Source: Ochotona curzoniae (Eukaryota; Chordata; Mammalia; Lagomorpha; Ochotonidae). Taken from it: a DNA stretch of 64,000 nucleotides. The notes below the pieces were generated by a model, which was not told where the DNA came from, made no database searches, and saw nothing but the letters and a program-made list of their open reading frames with translations. The position numbers and the translations under genes were made by a program. The stretch covers positions 5,270,001 to 5,334,000 of the forward strand of contig NW_024467120.1 in the NCBI RefSeq assembly GCF_017591425.1, read 5' to 3'. Position 1 is the first letter of the stretch. Every line of letters begins with the position of its first letter. Of the stretch, positions 25,301-38,000 are shown one piece after another.

Positions 25301-28300
25301 TTCTCAGGAGCATTAGCAGGGAACCAGATTGGAAGAGAGCAGCAGGGACTCTGGTAGTTCCTATATGGGATGATGGCACTTCAGGTGGCTTAACCAGTAG
25401 ACCACAAGGCTGGCTGGGCTCTCTAACATTCTTGCTTCCATGATCACAGAAAGCTGGAGCCAGTTAAACCAGGCTGCTCGGCAAGTGGTATATTCCTGTC
25501 CCTGGGGTTGAAAAACAAACTAGAAGAGACTGGGCCTTATATGTGTGTGTTGGCTGGGAAAGCTATTAAGCTTCAAGTGTGGTAGGGAATAAATAAATCT
25601 ACCAGAGTTAACATTTTTGACATTCCCAGCTAAAGTCTATTTTGGAAAAAAAAATCTAAAACTTTGGTTAAAAATATTTTAACACTGTAGATAAATGTGG
25701 AGTAATGTTTCTAAATTTCTGCTTTCACTGGAGAAGGGGTTGACTGTGTCACGTGGAGATGCACGTGCCGGTACTTTTTACCCATACATGTGGGTTTTTT
25801 GAAAAGTTCATATATTGAGTTTGCTTTTTGTTTTTTTGCACCAGAATCAACTTCTTTTTAAATTTCAGTCTTCTGTGAACACTCTGAGACACCCTCACGT
25901 GACTTGAGGGAGGAAGTCAGGGGATGGTAGGAGGCCATGACCTTGGGTGCACAGTGCACTGAGGTGTCCGCACGGTGTACATGACCAAAGGACAGCCCGG
26001 GCAAGCTGTCTGCAGGCACCCGGGAAGGTCACTGGCCCAGGGATTCAGTTCCCTCCCACCCTTCACTGGCACAGGGGCCCTGTCCTGCATGTCACAGCGT
26101 GATGCCCTCTTGCTTGGCTCCATCAGGGGTGGATGTCTCGAGTGAAGGAAAGGAGACGTGGCTGGTCTGTCGCACTCAGGTGAAAGGGTGGATATGCAGG
26201 TGACTGTCCTCTCTGTGGGAAGAGCAGTTCTTCTCTTCTGGGTGGGGGATGGAGAACTTCCTTGGTTTCTGTACTTGTGTGATAAGACGTTCGTTTTGCA
26301 GGCAAGTACAGTTTCTCCTGCCTTTACTTTTGCAAGTCACGGACCTCAGGGTTGCCAAAACCTCAGCAGGTCATATGAGCCAGTGATTAATTCCATCTCC
26401 AGATGTACTGATGTGTTGAAGTCTATGTTTTTGAAAGCAATTGTAGCAGAAGTTTGCTTAATTTTTATTTTTAATTTTTATTTAAGAAGCATGGACACAA
26501 GGGAAAAGACGGAGGGATTACAGAGCCACTTTCTGTCTGCTGGTTCACTTCCCAGATGCTTCCAGAAGCTGAGCTCAGCTGGGCCTGGAGTCAGGAAATA
26601 GGAACATCCATATATGCCCTGTGGGTGACAGGGGTCCTTCAGCCTTCCCCGCGGCCTCCTAGGGTCTTCAAAGCAGGAAGCTCACGTTAGCAGCGGAGCC
26701 TGAAATTGAACATAGCCACATTGATTGGAAGACCCAGGAAATCTTAACACCTACATCCAGAAAAATCTGATGGCTTAAAAGGCCACAGCTGCAGCACACA
26801 TTTGAAACAGCAGATAAAAACCTACTTGGAACCCACGCTCCCATGTTGGTGTCCCTGGATTTGAGTTCCAGTGGAGCTTCTGATCCCAACCTCCTGCTAA
26901 CCCTGGGGGTAGCAAGCGATGACTTCAGTAGTTAGGTCACTGCTGTCCATGTGGGAGATCCAGATGGAGTTTCCGGCTCTTGTTTTCTGCCCAGCTCTTG
27001 TGTGCACTTGGAGAGTGAACCAGTGGATGGGAACTCACTGTCTCTCCCTCTTCTATCTTTTTCTCCCTTTCAAATAAAGTAAGTTACCAAAAAAGAAAAA
27101 AAAAAAGTGCTAAAGGGCAAGACCTAAGTGAAATCTTGTCTTCTGATGTGGCTTTGCAGATTCTGATGAGCAATACTTAATGAAGTCTGAGCTTTAATCA
27201 CTTTGTTTTAATCACTTCATTTTTTTTAACCCTGAATTAACTTTCTAACTAGGAAACATATGTATGATATTGAGCAACGGTTCTTATGGGAACATATATC
27301 ACTCTTTGCATGAATGATTTTGCAATAAGCAGGTTCTATACCTGCTCTCTTTCTTTTTCTTTTTTTATTTTAAAATTTGTTTTTGTAGGATTGATGTTAA
27401 TGTAGGTTAGTGTTAATATAGTTTAGTGTTAATGTAGGCAGCGATTCTTGTTCAAACATCATGGTCATAGTTAATATTAATTTAAAAAGGATTTTCTCCT
27501 TTGTGTGTTTTTTCTCCAATCTGTGTTAGAGATACCCAGTTAACTGTCAGGTCTAGCTGCTGCTACACCCCATCTGTAGGCATGCTCTTACTTCCTGAAT
27601 GTGGCCCTGCTCTGGTGGAAACGAAAGCCACAGCCTTCCAGCAGATGGGGAACCAGATACTTAATAAGGATCCCCAGCTCCATTTTTACCAGTCTTTATT
27701 TTTTAAAGACTAGATTTATTTATTTGAAATGCGGAGTTAAAGAGAGAGAGAGCGCGCGCGAGAGCACACTGTCTTCCAACCGTAGTTTACTCCACAGATG
27801 CCTGCAACAGCTGGGGCTCAGTCCAGGTCTCCCACGTGGTGGCAGGCATCCCATCACTTGAGCCATCACTGCTGCTTCCCAGGTATATGTCAGCAGGGAG
27901 CTGGAATTGGGAACCCAGTGGTGGAAATTGAATGCAGGCACTCTGACTAATGGATATGGGCATCGTAATGGCTGGCAGAAATGCTCATCTCCGTAGTGAA
28001 TTCTTTTGGACAAGAATTGTCAATATGTATCAAAATTAGTCAGCAAACATATGATCAGAAGTAGGAGTTGACATAGTCTCAGATTGTCTTCCTATAGGAA
28101 ATTCTTAAAATTGTCTGTTGCTCGGGCATCTGTTTTAACTTTAAGTTGGACTGTCTCATCCTGGAAGCAAAGCTCTGCCACCCTTGAGGCAGCTTCCCGT
28201 TCCTTAGGGTGGCTTCTGGTGACTGCCTTCCTGTACAGCTCGCCGTATCCATTGGGCTGGCCCTGCTGACTCTCACGTGCACCATAGCTTGTGTAGATGA

Positions 28301-31300
28301 TGCTACGATGACTCGATGTGACCCCATAGAATCACACATGGTTGATTTAGACCCACCATTAAAAATCCTCTTAGAATTCTGTTTGGCTAATGCTCTGGAC
28401 TCTACAAAGACTTTGTCCCTTGGTGTCCCCTGCCTATGCACTCTACCTTCTGGGTGTGACCTCCAGGGATGCTATACAGTGCCCAGAGCCTCTAAGTAGT
28501 AAAATCTTTATTTCTAGTAAAATTTTATTTCTTGTGTCTCTCCTAATCATTGCAGGGGTACTCGTAAATTAAAGATCCTCAATTAACATACTACCTACCG
28601 CTATCAGATTTGGTTCCCAACATTGGGGAGACTTGGCAGATATTACCTGTGCCAACTGCAAAAGTGAACCCCATTGGGCCCGGCGCGGTGGCGCAAGTGG
28701 TTAAAGGTCCTCGCCTTGCACGCCCGGGATCCCACATGGGCGCCGGTTCTAATCCCGGCAGCCCCGCTTCCCTTCCAGCTCCCTGCCTGTGGCCTGGGAA
28801 AGCAGTCGAGGACAGCCCAAAGCTTTGGGACCCTGCACCCGCGTGGGAGACCCGGAAGAGGCTCCTGGCTTCGGATCGGCATAGTATCGCCCGTTGCGCT
28901 CACTTGGGGAGTGAATCATCAGACGAAAGATCTTCCTCTCTGTCTCTCCTCTCTGTATATCCGCCTTTCCAATGAAAAAATAATAAAAATAAATCTTTAA
29001 AAAAAAAAGTGAACCCCATTGGTCATAAGACATGTTGTTCCCAAGCACCTCCTGATAGTCCCCAGATCACACGTGTGATGTTCTGGCCCAAAATGTACAC
29101 TTTCACTGTAATCATATGAGTACATCAAAAGTACATCAGACAAATCCAAACTGAGGTATTTTATATAAACAGCTGGCTTGGACTCTTCAAAAATGTCAAG
29201 GTCATGAAAGGCAAAGATAAACTGGAAACTGTCACGGATAGGAAAAGGCCAAGGAGACATACATGCAAAGTGTAACTTGAATGTGGTTTTGGATTTAATA
29301 TGACAAAGGCACAACTAGTGGAATTTGCGTAAGACCTACTGTGGATTGTTCAGTTGTATTGAGTCAGTATGAATTTGGTTGTTTCCCTAATTGACAGTGG
29401 TTATATGAGGGGACTTTGAAAAGCTCATGAGTAATTGGAATTAAAAGGTAAATGCAGTGGGAAAATTTTAAAAACAAGCCAGGCTTCTATTACAACTGCT
29501 TTTAAAAATTAGAGAAACAGATCAAACATAGATTTCAACACATCAGTACATCTGGAGATGGAACTAATCACTGGCTCATATGACCTGCTGAGGTTTTGGC
29601 AACCCTGAGGTCCATGACTTGCAAAAGTAAAGACAGGAGAAACTGTACTTGCCTGCAAAACAAATGTCTTATCACACAAGTACAGAAACCAAGAAGGTTC
29701 TCCATACCCTACCCCCCCACACCCAGAAGAGAAGAACTGCTCTTCCCACAGAGAGGACAGTCACCTGCATATCCACCCCTTCACCTGAGTGCGACAGACC
29801 AGCCACGTCTCCTTTCCTTCACTCGAGACATCAACCCCTGATGGAGCCAAGCAAGAGGGCATCACGCTGTGACATGCAGGACAGGGCCCCTGTGCCAGTG
29901 AAGGGTGGGAGGGAACTGAATCCCTGGGCCAGTGACCTTCCCGGGTGCCTGCAGACAGCTGCCCGGGCTGTCCTTTGGTCATGTACACCGTGCGGACACC
30001 TCAGTGCACTGTGCACCCAAGGTCATGGCCTCCTATCATCCCCTGACTTCCTCCCTCAAGTCATGTGAGGGTGTCTCAGAGTGCTCACTGAAATTTAAAA
30101 AGAAGTTTATTCTGGTGCAGAAAAATATTTGAAATCCCTGCATGGATTTTTCATTGTTTGTAATGTCTTTTAATTTTTGAAGACATCTCAAATAAGATAG
30201 TATCATTACGGGTGATTGGGGGAAATGGAACTTAGGAACACTATATAAATGTTGCAAGTTTTCATGAATCTAAAGTTCCACAGACAGAAGTGTGACTTTT
30301 GAATGATATTTTCAATTTTTTTTTCTTGCTGGAAAGAAGACACGAGACATTTCTGTTTCATCTCTTATTATTCTCTGGGGTTGTTAGTTTAGGAGTGCTG
30401 TTGTTCAAAAAATCGTCTGGAGCCCTTTTATCTGCCTCTTTATTGAGGCTTCCAATAATCGTGCTAATATGAGGTGAGCTTTATGGTAGCAGAAATAGTA
30501 CTCTTCAAAATCAGCTCATGTGCCATCACCATGGTCCCCTGGGCCCAGATGGTATCCCCATGAAATGTATCTTTCACATTTAAACTTGAACATCTATGTC
30601 TACTGTGGATGACTTCAGACCACGTCAATATCTGTCATTTTTCTCATTACCATTTCATCTGTGACTAAGATATCTCCTGTTGCCCCTGACTTGTAAATTG
30701 CATTTGCTTACTGGTGTGTAAACTGCTTCTTAAGAAATTAGCAAATACAAGGGACTGACTTTGAAAGTTCTAGAGAAGGTTCTTCCTAGCCCTCAGCCTG
30801 TTTTGGATGGAGAGAGGAAAGTGGCATAGAAAGCTAGCTCACAGAATCCAAGAACTCTGAGAGCTTTGGTGGAGGGAGTGTTGCCAAAATCAGCTCATGT
30901 GACATCACCATGGCCCCTGGGCCCACATGGCATCATCCCCTCCTCACTTGGACCTCAGCGTCATAATAGCATCAGGTTGTTCTGCACTCACAGTGTGTCC
31001 ATTGCGAAGGCAGGAACTGAGCTCTCATTTCTTAATGCCACCCCTTCGATTCTCTTGCCTGCACCATTTATCTCCAACTCTGAATTTTGTTTGTGATATC
31101 TTTTTGGGGGGTAGCATTATGACAAATGAACAGTGTTGGCTTTCAATCAAAGTCTAATCCATAATTGTAAAAAGAACTATGTTAAAATATCCATAACATG
31201 AAACTGACCTTAATTTGTTATGATTGTTAAGGTACTGGATGAAAATACGACCTCATCTTCCCAACTGGAGAAAGAAAATTTTGGGAAAAAAAAATGCATA

Positions 31301-34300
31301 ATGAAATCGAACTTGTTTCAGTATATTTTACTTGGAATGGGAAGATAAAACTTTTTTGTTTTATGGGCTTCATACCGTCTAGCTGATAGTTGAATCATTT
31401 ATCAAGTAAAATTAGTGAGGTTACTTCTGTAACAGGGATGATTAGATTTTGACTGTGTTCTTAAATGCGTTATATGTATATTTTAAATTTGTTTATTTTG
31501 TAATACAGCCGCATAGGCTCAGGGATATTATTACAATAGTATAGTCCATCACAGTCAGAAGTCCATCGTCTTGCTGATTGTGTCCTGACATTGTAAGGAA
31601 AGACAATGGCAGGAAGTCCAGCATCCTATGATCAAGGTAGATTTAACAGTCTCAGGGGGGTCCATCTTTTGGTTGAGAGTAGAGATGCATACTGCGATGT
31701 GTCTTCACTTCTCAATATGATAGCCTCTTCTATGTGTTCGGTGCAATTTTAGCTACATGATGTTCTTGAGTTTTCTCAAAATAGATTTCCTTTTATGAGT
31801 TGTCAGACCTTCTGTTTGGATATGTTTTATGTCTATCTCCTCACCCCACTACCAAAAATAATAGTAGTAGTTTAGAGATGGAATTGTCAAGGCTAAGGCT
31901 GTATTCTTATCCCCCAGCCAAGTATCTCTGAGGCTAATGGCAAATCCTTTGATTTTTCCCAGTTATAAATCTTTTAAACAACGTCACTGTACCTACATCT
32001 TGACGTCAGTGGAATTAATATTTTTAGAATGCCAGCTTAAGAGCAGTCAGCTTTTCTGGCATCTGCCTGTGAAATGCAATTTAAAAGTGATTGATCTGAA
32101 ATGCCATTTGGTTGACTGTGAGTCATTGCTGTTTACTGATAAACCTTTGGTTCATGTAACCATCGTAACAGAAAATGGGCAACAAGAAATGGGTAGGGTG
32201 CTTGTTTCTGTCAAGGTAACTGAAGGCTCCATGAAGTGGCTGTTGTCAAAGAAATTATTTTTTATATTATTCAGGAGATACAATCTCCTGGCCAACAAAT
32301 GCAGTTTTCATTAGCCCTGAGATGCTATCTGGTCTCAGAAGGCAGTGTCCCAACGACACAATGCAGACAGTGGCTGTTTTAAGTCTTGAACAGTAATCCC
32401 TAGCCATACGGTTGTTTGGAGACTGGCTGCACGCGTTACTGCATCCACAGCGTAGTGCGAAGAAGTTTGCAAACAGCTGAGATACAGAGCGTAGATTAAA
32501 CCAAGCGGGGAAGAGCAGTCCCAGAGGCTGCTGACTCAGGACATGCGGTGACTGAACTTTCATCTTTTCAACATCTCTGTTTTCAGATTGCCTGCTTGGT
32601 GCCCGTGGATCAGTTTCAGCTTTATCAGCGGTTAAAATTTGAACGAGGTATGTGCTCTTTTCTTGTCCCGATGGTGAATGTGGTCTCACATGTGTCTTCC
32701 TTACACCAGCCCACAGGGAGGATGAAGGCAGTTGCGGGCTGTCAGCGGGGTTGCAAGGGGGACCCAGAATGGGAAAAACTGTAATTGCAACATAAAATTT
32801 CAACTCTCAACTGCGGCCACAAAAAAACAAAAAAAGTGCAGACTATCAAGAAATAGGACTTCCCACATGTTAGTGGTTTTGTTTTAAATTTGGCTCCTGT
32901 TAAGAAAGGTTTTGCAAAAGCCAGAGCATAGATTGTCACTGGATATGGAATCAGAACCGGGGAAGATTTATTTTATTTTTACTTTTGATTTTTTATTTCT
33001 ATGTCTATTTCTAAACTTACGTATTCGGAAGAGAGGAAGAGGGGTGGAGGAGGAGACAGATCGCTTGACCTTCAATTGCTGGATTACTTCCCCAATAGAC
33101 AGAACAGCTGGAGCAGGGCCAGGCTGGAGCTAGGATCCCAGTGCTTCCTCTGGGTCTCCCACGTGGGTGCAGGGGCCCAAGCACTTGTGCCATCTTCACC
33201 TGCCCTTCCAGGCACATGAGCAGGGAGCCTAATCGGAAGTGGAGCAGCCGAGTCTTCAACTAGCACTCAGATGAATAGCTGATACACCAGGCGGAGACTC
33301 AACTGGTTAAGCCACCACACTGACCGCAAATTGTAGGTTTAAAGGGTGAAGACAGAGTCTCATGCCTCTATCTGTGTGACTTCTGAGCTGATTTGAGAAA
33401 GTAAATGGTGGTGGCAGTTTATATTGGGTTTATCTGGGGTCTTCCTAACCCAGTCACATGTACTGATAGGTTGAGCATGGTTAGAATACTTACTGATTGA
33501 ATGTGATGGCTGAGGATGCTCACCATGGTATGCTTACCATTCTTTCATTTTATCCCAATCTCCTCCATCCTAATTCAGTTGTAGTTGGAACATGGACAGT
33601 CCGAGCATTCTGTCGGTGCCTGGGAGCAGGTGCCATGCTCTGAGGATCCTGACCCCAAGAGCTAGGTTGGGTTTCTAGGTTTCTTCTTCCCTGGTGAGAT
33701 GTGACTCCTCAAGGTTGTCAGGCCATGAAGTGACCAGGACTCAGTTTATTTATAGGATTTCCTCTCCAGTGACAGCTAGCTGCTCCCTGAGCACCCACTC
33801 TTTCTTACTGTTTACCCTGTGAGAGGCATAATTATCTCAAATGCCTTTTGATAAGTAGACACGTTTTATCGTGAATCATGCCAGGAATTAAAACATTGGC
33901 ATGAGTTGGTTTTCCTTGATAAATTCACAGTTTGGGTTTATGTTTAAATCAGTGGCAGAGAACCACGCTGCCATTGTAAGTTCTACCACTTACTCAGATG
34001 CGTGACCGTGGACAAAAAGGCTTAAAATCTCTGTCATTGTGTTTTGACATCTGTAACATGGGGACAGTAGTCATCTGATGTCATCAAGTTGTAGTAAGGC
34101 CTAAAGGGATTAATACAAGTAAGGATTTCCTATGAGGGCTTTCTGTGTCTCATTATTACAAATACTGACTGTGGTTGGAACTAAAAATATTTGTAAATTA
34201 AAAGAAGCATTTTTACATGAAGATCTACTCAATCGTTTTGCCCTATTTCCCCGTGTTTTTCCAAGGTGAGATGAAGATAGCGTTCTTAGAGAATAGCCAC

Positions 34301-35013
34301 CTGTGGAAATAGGTATTGCGGTTGCCAGGGAGACGAGAACGCTTGTGGTTCATTGGCTGCATCTGTCCTCACAGTTGAGCGAGCTTCGTGGTGGTGAGGT
34401 CTGCAGGGAAAGTCTTGACCCAGAGTAGCACTGTGTCCCCGGGAGCACTTTGCCTTGTGGCTGGGGCGTTCTTGATGTCTCTGCAGCGTGCACACTTCCT
34501 CCTGACTGGTTCCTTTCTGTGTAGTGTGACCAAGTCGGGCAGGCCTCAGAGCCCGCCCTCTCCCAAACAGTGCTGCCTTCAACTGCTTCACATCCATCGG
34601 TTGTATTTACACAGAGGACTGGATTTTCCTCAGAGCTTCAAGACCGATGCCCCGATGCCCCGATGCCCCGATGCCCCGTGGGAGCTGATTTGATTGTTTT
34701 GTAATTGAAGAAACCGAAAGCTGCGCAGGTTGAGACCCACCTAGGATCACTTAGACCAGGATCTATTCATTCTTCCTTATCTGTGAAAGATGTAAACTTC
34801 TGTCCCTTTTTATTGTGATTAAGTATGTCCCATAAAATTGCCATTTTAGCGATTTTCAAGTGTACAGCTCAATTATGTTCATACAGTTGTGCGGCTCTCG
34901 TCTCTGTCTGCTTCTAAAACTCGTTACCTTAGAGGGAAATTTTCTCATCCCCAGCCCCCGATAACTGCTCATTTAGTTTTTAGTTGTAATGTATTTGCCC
35001 ATTCTAGATATTT

Positions 35014-35050
<37 letters not shown>

Positions 35051-38000
35051 AGGATTTTTTAAAAAATTCTTTATTTTATGACACTGTTTAACAGGCATTG
35101 GTCTAGATATTTCAAAAAGTGGAATCATGCAGCATTTGTTCTTTGGGGTCTGTCCTTGTTTTTACTTAATAGTTTCAAGATCCATCCGTTATGTAGCATG
35201 AATCTCACTTGTAGCGGAGCCTCACTTGTTTTGGCTGAGTATCTGCCAAAACATATCCTCTATATTGCAAAGAAGCTTGTGTTAATTCTATCTAATGATT
35301 GCTTTGGACATTGAGGTACAAGAATCTGAGTTCTTGCTTTTGGTTATTTTGGGGGTATATACCAAGGAGTGGAATTGCTGAACTGTACAACACTGTATCA
35401 TAAATGTGTTTAGTTGGAAAGGATTGGAGTATGCTGAATTTGGTTGCCATTTGCTTGAGTCCTTCATTTTATAAAGAAGAAATTTGAAGCCCAGAAATAC
35501 TTCGAGCCTTGGCTGTTCTGGAAGGCAATTTGTAATCATGTAGTTCATTCTTTATAAAGAATTATTGACAAAAAAGTATTCCAAGGAAGGAGTGAGTTTA
35601 AGAAAGTACACATGATGGAATTGACTGATTTGGGACAGCCTTTATCCAAAACATGTGCCTCATTTTTGTATAATAGCCTTCCTAGCTATTCCCAAAGTCA
35701 AGACTTTTACCATTTGGGTTCTTTTGACTTTTACCATTTGGGTTCATTTTATTTTGTGAGAATATATTGTAGGGAGCTACTTGTAAGGGGATTTGGGGTG
35801 TACTAAATGCTGATATTGTTAATGATTAAATGACTGAGCAGCTGAAGGGATTCTCATTGGCTGGGCTATGAAACGTAGCTGTAATGATTGTGGCTGTTCT
35901 AGACAAACTGGAATGAGATGAGATGAAACCCTGTTGTTCTAGTTATAAAAAATATCCTTGTCTGTATCCAGTGCTCATTGCCTACCAACTTATTTTTAGT
36001 CTTCAGTTTGCTGTCCCCTGCTTTATGTCACATGCTTGATTAACTTGCCTTTTGTGCCTTTCTTTATCGGATTCGTTATGAAGAGAAGCAAGTTTGAATA
36101 GGATCATGTAGAAACGATCAAGCCCTTCTCACAAAGAGGGGCACTTGACCTTGGTGGCGGTTCTAGCCACTCCCCTCTGCCCGCCATTTTTCCATTCGTG
36201 ACTGCTCTCTTGCCCCCGTCCCTTCCTGTATTGGGCTTCCTAGACGAACAAAGAAAAGGGAATGCTGGCATGTTCCTGTGGGTGATCTTTCACCTTCTCC
36301 TGTCCCTAAACCACATGCCTGGTGGTGGTCGCTGGGGTTTTGTTGTCTGTTATTTCCAGAACCTACTTTTTCAGAGTACTTTCTTTGAAAATTGGAATGA
36401 GACCACCCTGCTCTAGCTCTTCTCCCTTTTCCTGGGTTTTATGAGCCTGTTTTACTTCCTGTAATGGCAGGTTACCTCACTTCCTGGGTACATTACTGCG
36501 TCAGTTATTGGCTATTTGGAGGTGGAGGTGAGAAGCCAAAAGATTAAAGTGGCAAGTTGTTCTTCACAAAGAGAAAGTAGAGTAGGAGTGCACATTTGGT
36601 GTTGAGATGAAGACATCGGTTGTGTTGCCTGCATGCCATATCATAGTGCCTAGATTTGAATTCCAGGTCCACTTCCAGTTCCAGCTTCTTGCTAATGGGC
36701 ACCCTGGTGAGCAGGTGATGGCTCCAATGGTTGGGACCCTGCCCAGCCCTGGCTATTGTGAACATTTGAGGAGTTGAACCAACAGATTTTTTTCTTTGTC
36801 TAGTTCTCTGTCTCTGCCTTTCAAATATGTACTTAAATGAAGTAAAAGAGGAATTTGTTTCGTCATTGTCCATCCACTGTATTCCCTCATACGTTCGATA
36901 TGCATTTTTATGCACTGAGTATTCCATAACCATATGCTTCTTCAAGCTGTGATTCTATTTGCCTTTGAAAGCACATTTACTCAGTCTGCCTGATAAGCTT
37001 TCTTTATACGATTTACTTCTTCCTTTGAACAGTGGAGAGACAGACAAGAGCTCCTACCTACTGGTACGTTTGCCAGTTACGGTGCATATAGATGAAACTG
37101 GCCAAATCTGGGAGCTGGGAACTTGGTTTGTTTCTTCCTTGTGGGTTGCCAGAACCCAAGTACTTAAACTCTCCCCTTCTGCCCCACAAAGTGCATATTA
37201 ACAGGAAGTTGAATCAGGAGCCAAGCTTGAACTCCAACCTAAGCACTCTGATTTGGGATGTAGGCATCTTAAGTGGAATTTAACATTGATTTATTCTTGC
37301 TTCAAAGTCAGAGTTGCATAGCAGTGGGATGGAGACAGAGCGAGACCTTCCATCTGTTGGTTCATTCCCCAAATGGCTGCAATAGTCAGAACTGAGTGGA
37401 TTTGAAGCCAGAAGTCAGGAGCTTCTTCTGGGTCTCCCATGTGCGTGTAGGGACCCAAGGCCTTGGACTAGCCTCCCCTGTTCTCCCAGGCCATTAGCAG
37501 AGAGCTGGATCAGAAATGGGGCGACTGGGGCACAAACTGGTGCCCGTCTGGGATGCTGGCACTGGAGGTGGAAGATAAGCCTGTTATGCCACTGTGCTGG
37601 CTCCTTCACTGATTTAAAGACTCATCCTCGCAGCCTCGCCGTCTTCACATGTGGATGTTGCTTCTTGACTTCTGTCCTTGATGAAAATGCTCCCACACTG
37701 CCTGCTGTATCTGATCGTCAAGGTGTCATTTCCTCAGTGTTCCCTGTCCAGTTATTTTGTTTCTTGCAGTGTTTCCCCCTTAAAAAAAAGCCTATGATGC
37801 TTAATGAGTTTATCATCTGCTCAGTTTTAATTTTAATTCCTATCTCTCATTAGTCATCTTCCTTTTCATAGTCTCCGATCACAAGCCCATTTTTTATAGA
37901 GTGTGTGTGTGTGCATGTTTGCTTTTTTAGCCTACTTTTTGGTGTTTTGTGGTAACTGTATGACTAAGTCCAGGGTTTCCTTCCTAAGCTGTGCTTTTTT

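Larger units (their letters stand above)
19336..32586 (+). other. RNF144B: RNF144B intron after the RING1 exon (13,251 bases)
   Basis: Bounded by GT at 19336 and AG at 32585-32586. Holds many CSINEs, MITE pieces, the inverted duplication (about 25.84-26.48 and 29.46-30.12 kb), a probable LTR and an L1 3' end. Nothing recognised in 19336-20154, 21206-21600, 23071-24058, 24506-24750, 25417-25792, 27086-27697, 30193-30476, 30936-31480 and 31746-32580. Confidence 0.93.

Noticed and set aside
25917..26358. Matching frames in both arms of the inverted duplication as a duplicated gene
   Set aside because: The frames are short, lie in several phases, and match each other only because the DNA is duplicated. 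No domain recognised.
28079..28441. 120-codon minus-strand frame and an overlapping 79-codon open stretch without ATG as a gene
   Set aside because: The region reads better as a plus-strand LTR, and I found no protein family match.
28689..28760. tRNA gene from A- and B-box words
   Set aside because: It is the tRNA-derived head of a CSINE. No cloverleaf or anticodon arm is preserved.
32267..32803. 178-codon minus-strand frame across the linker exon
   Set aside because: Antisense to RNF144B intron and exon, no domain, and its codons over the exon are just the reverse of conserved coding sequence.
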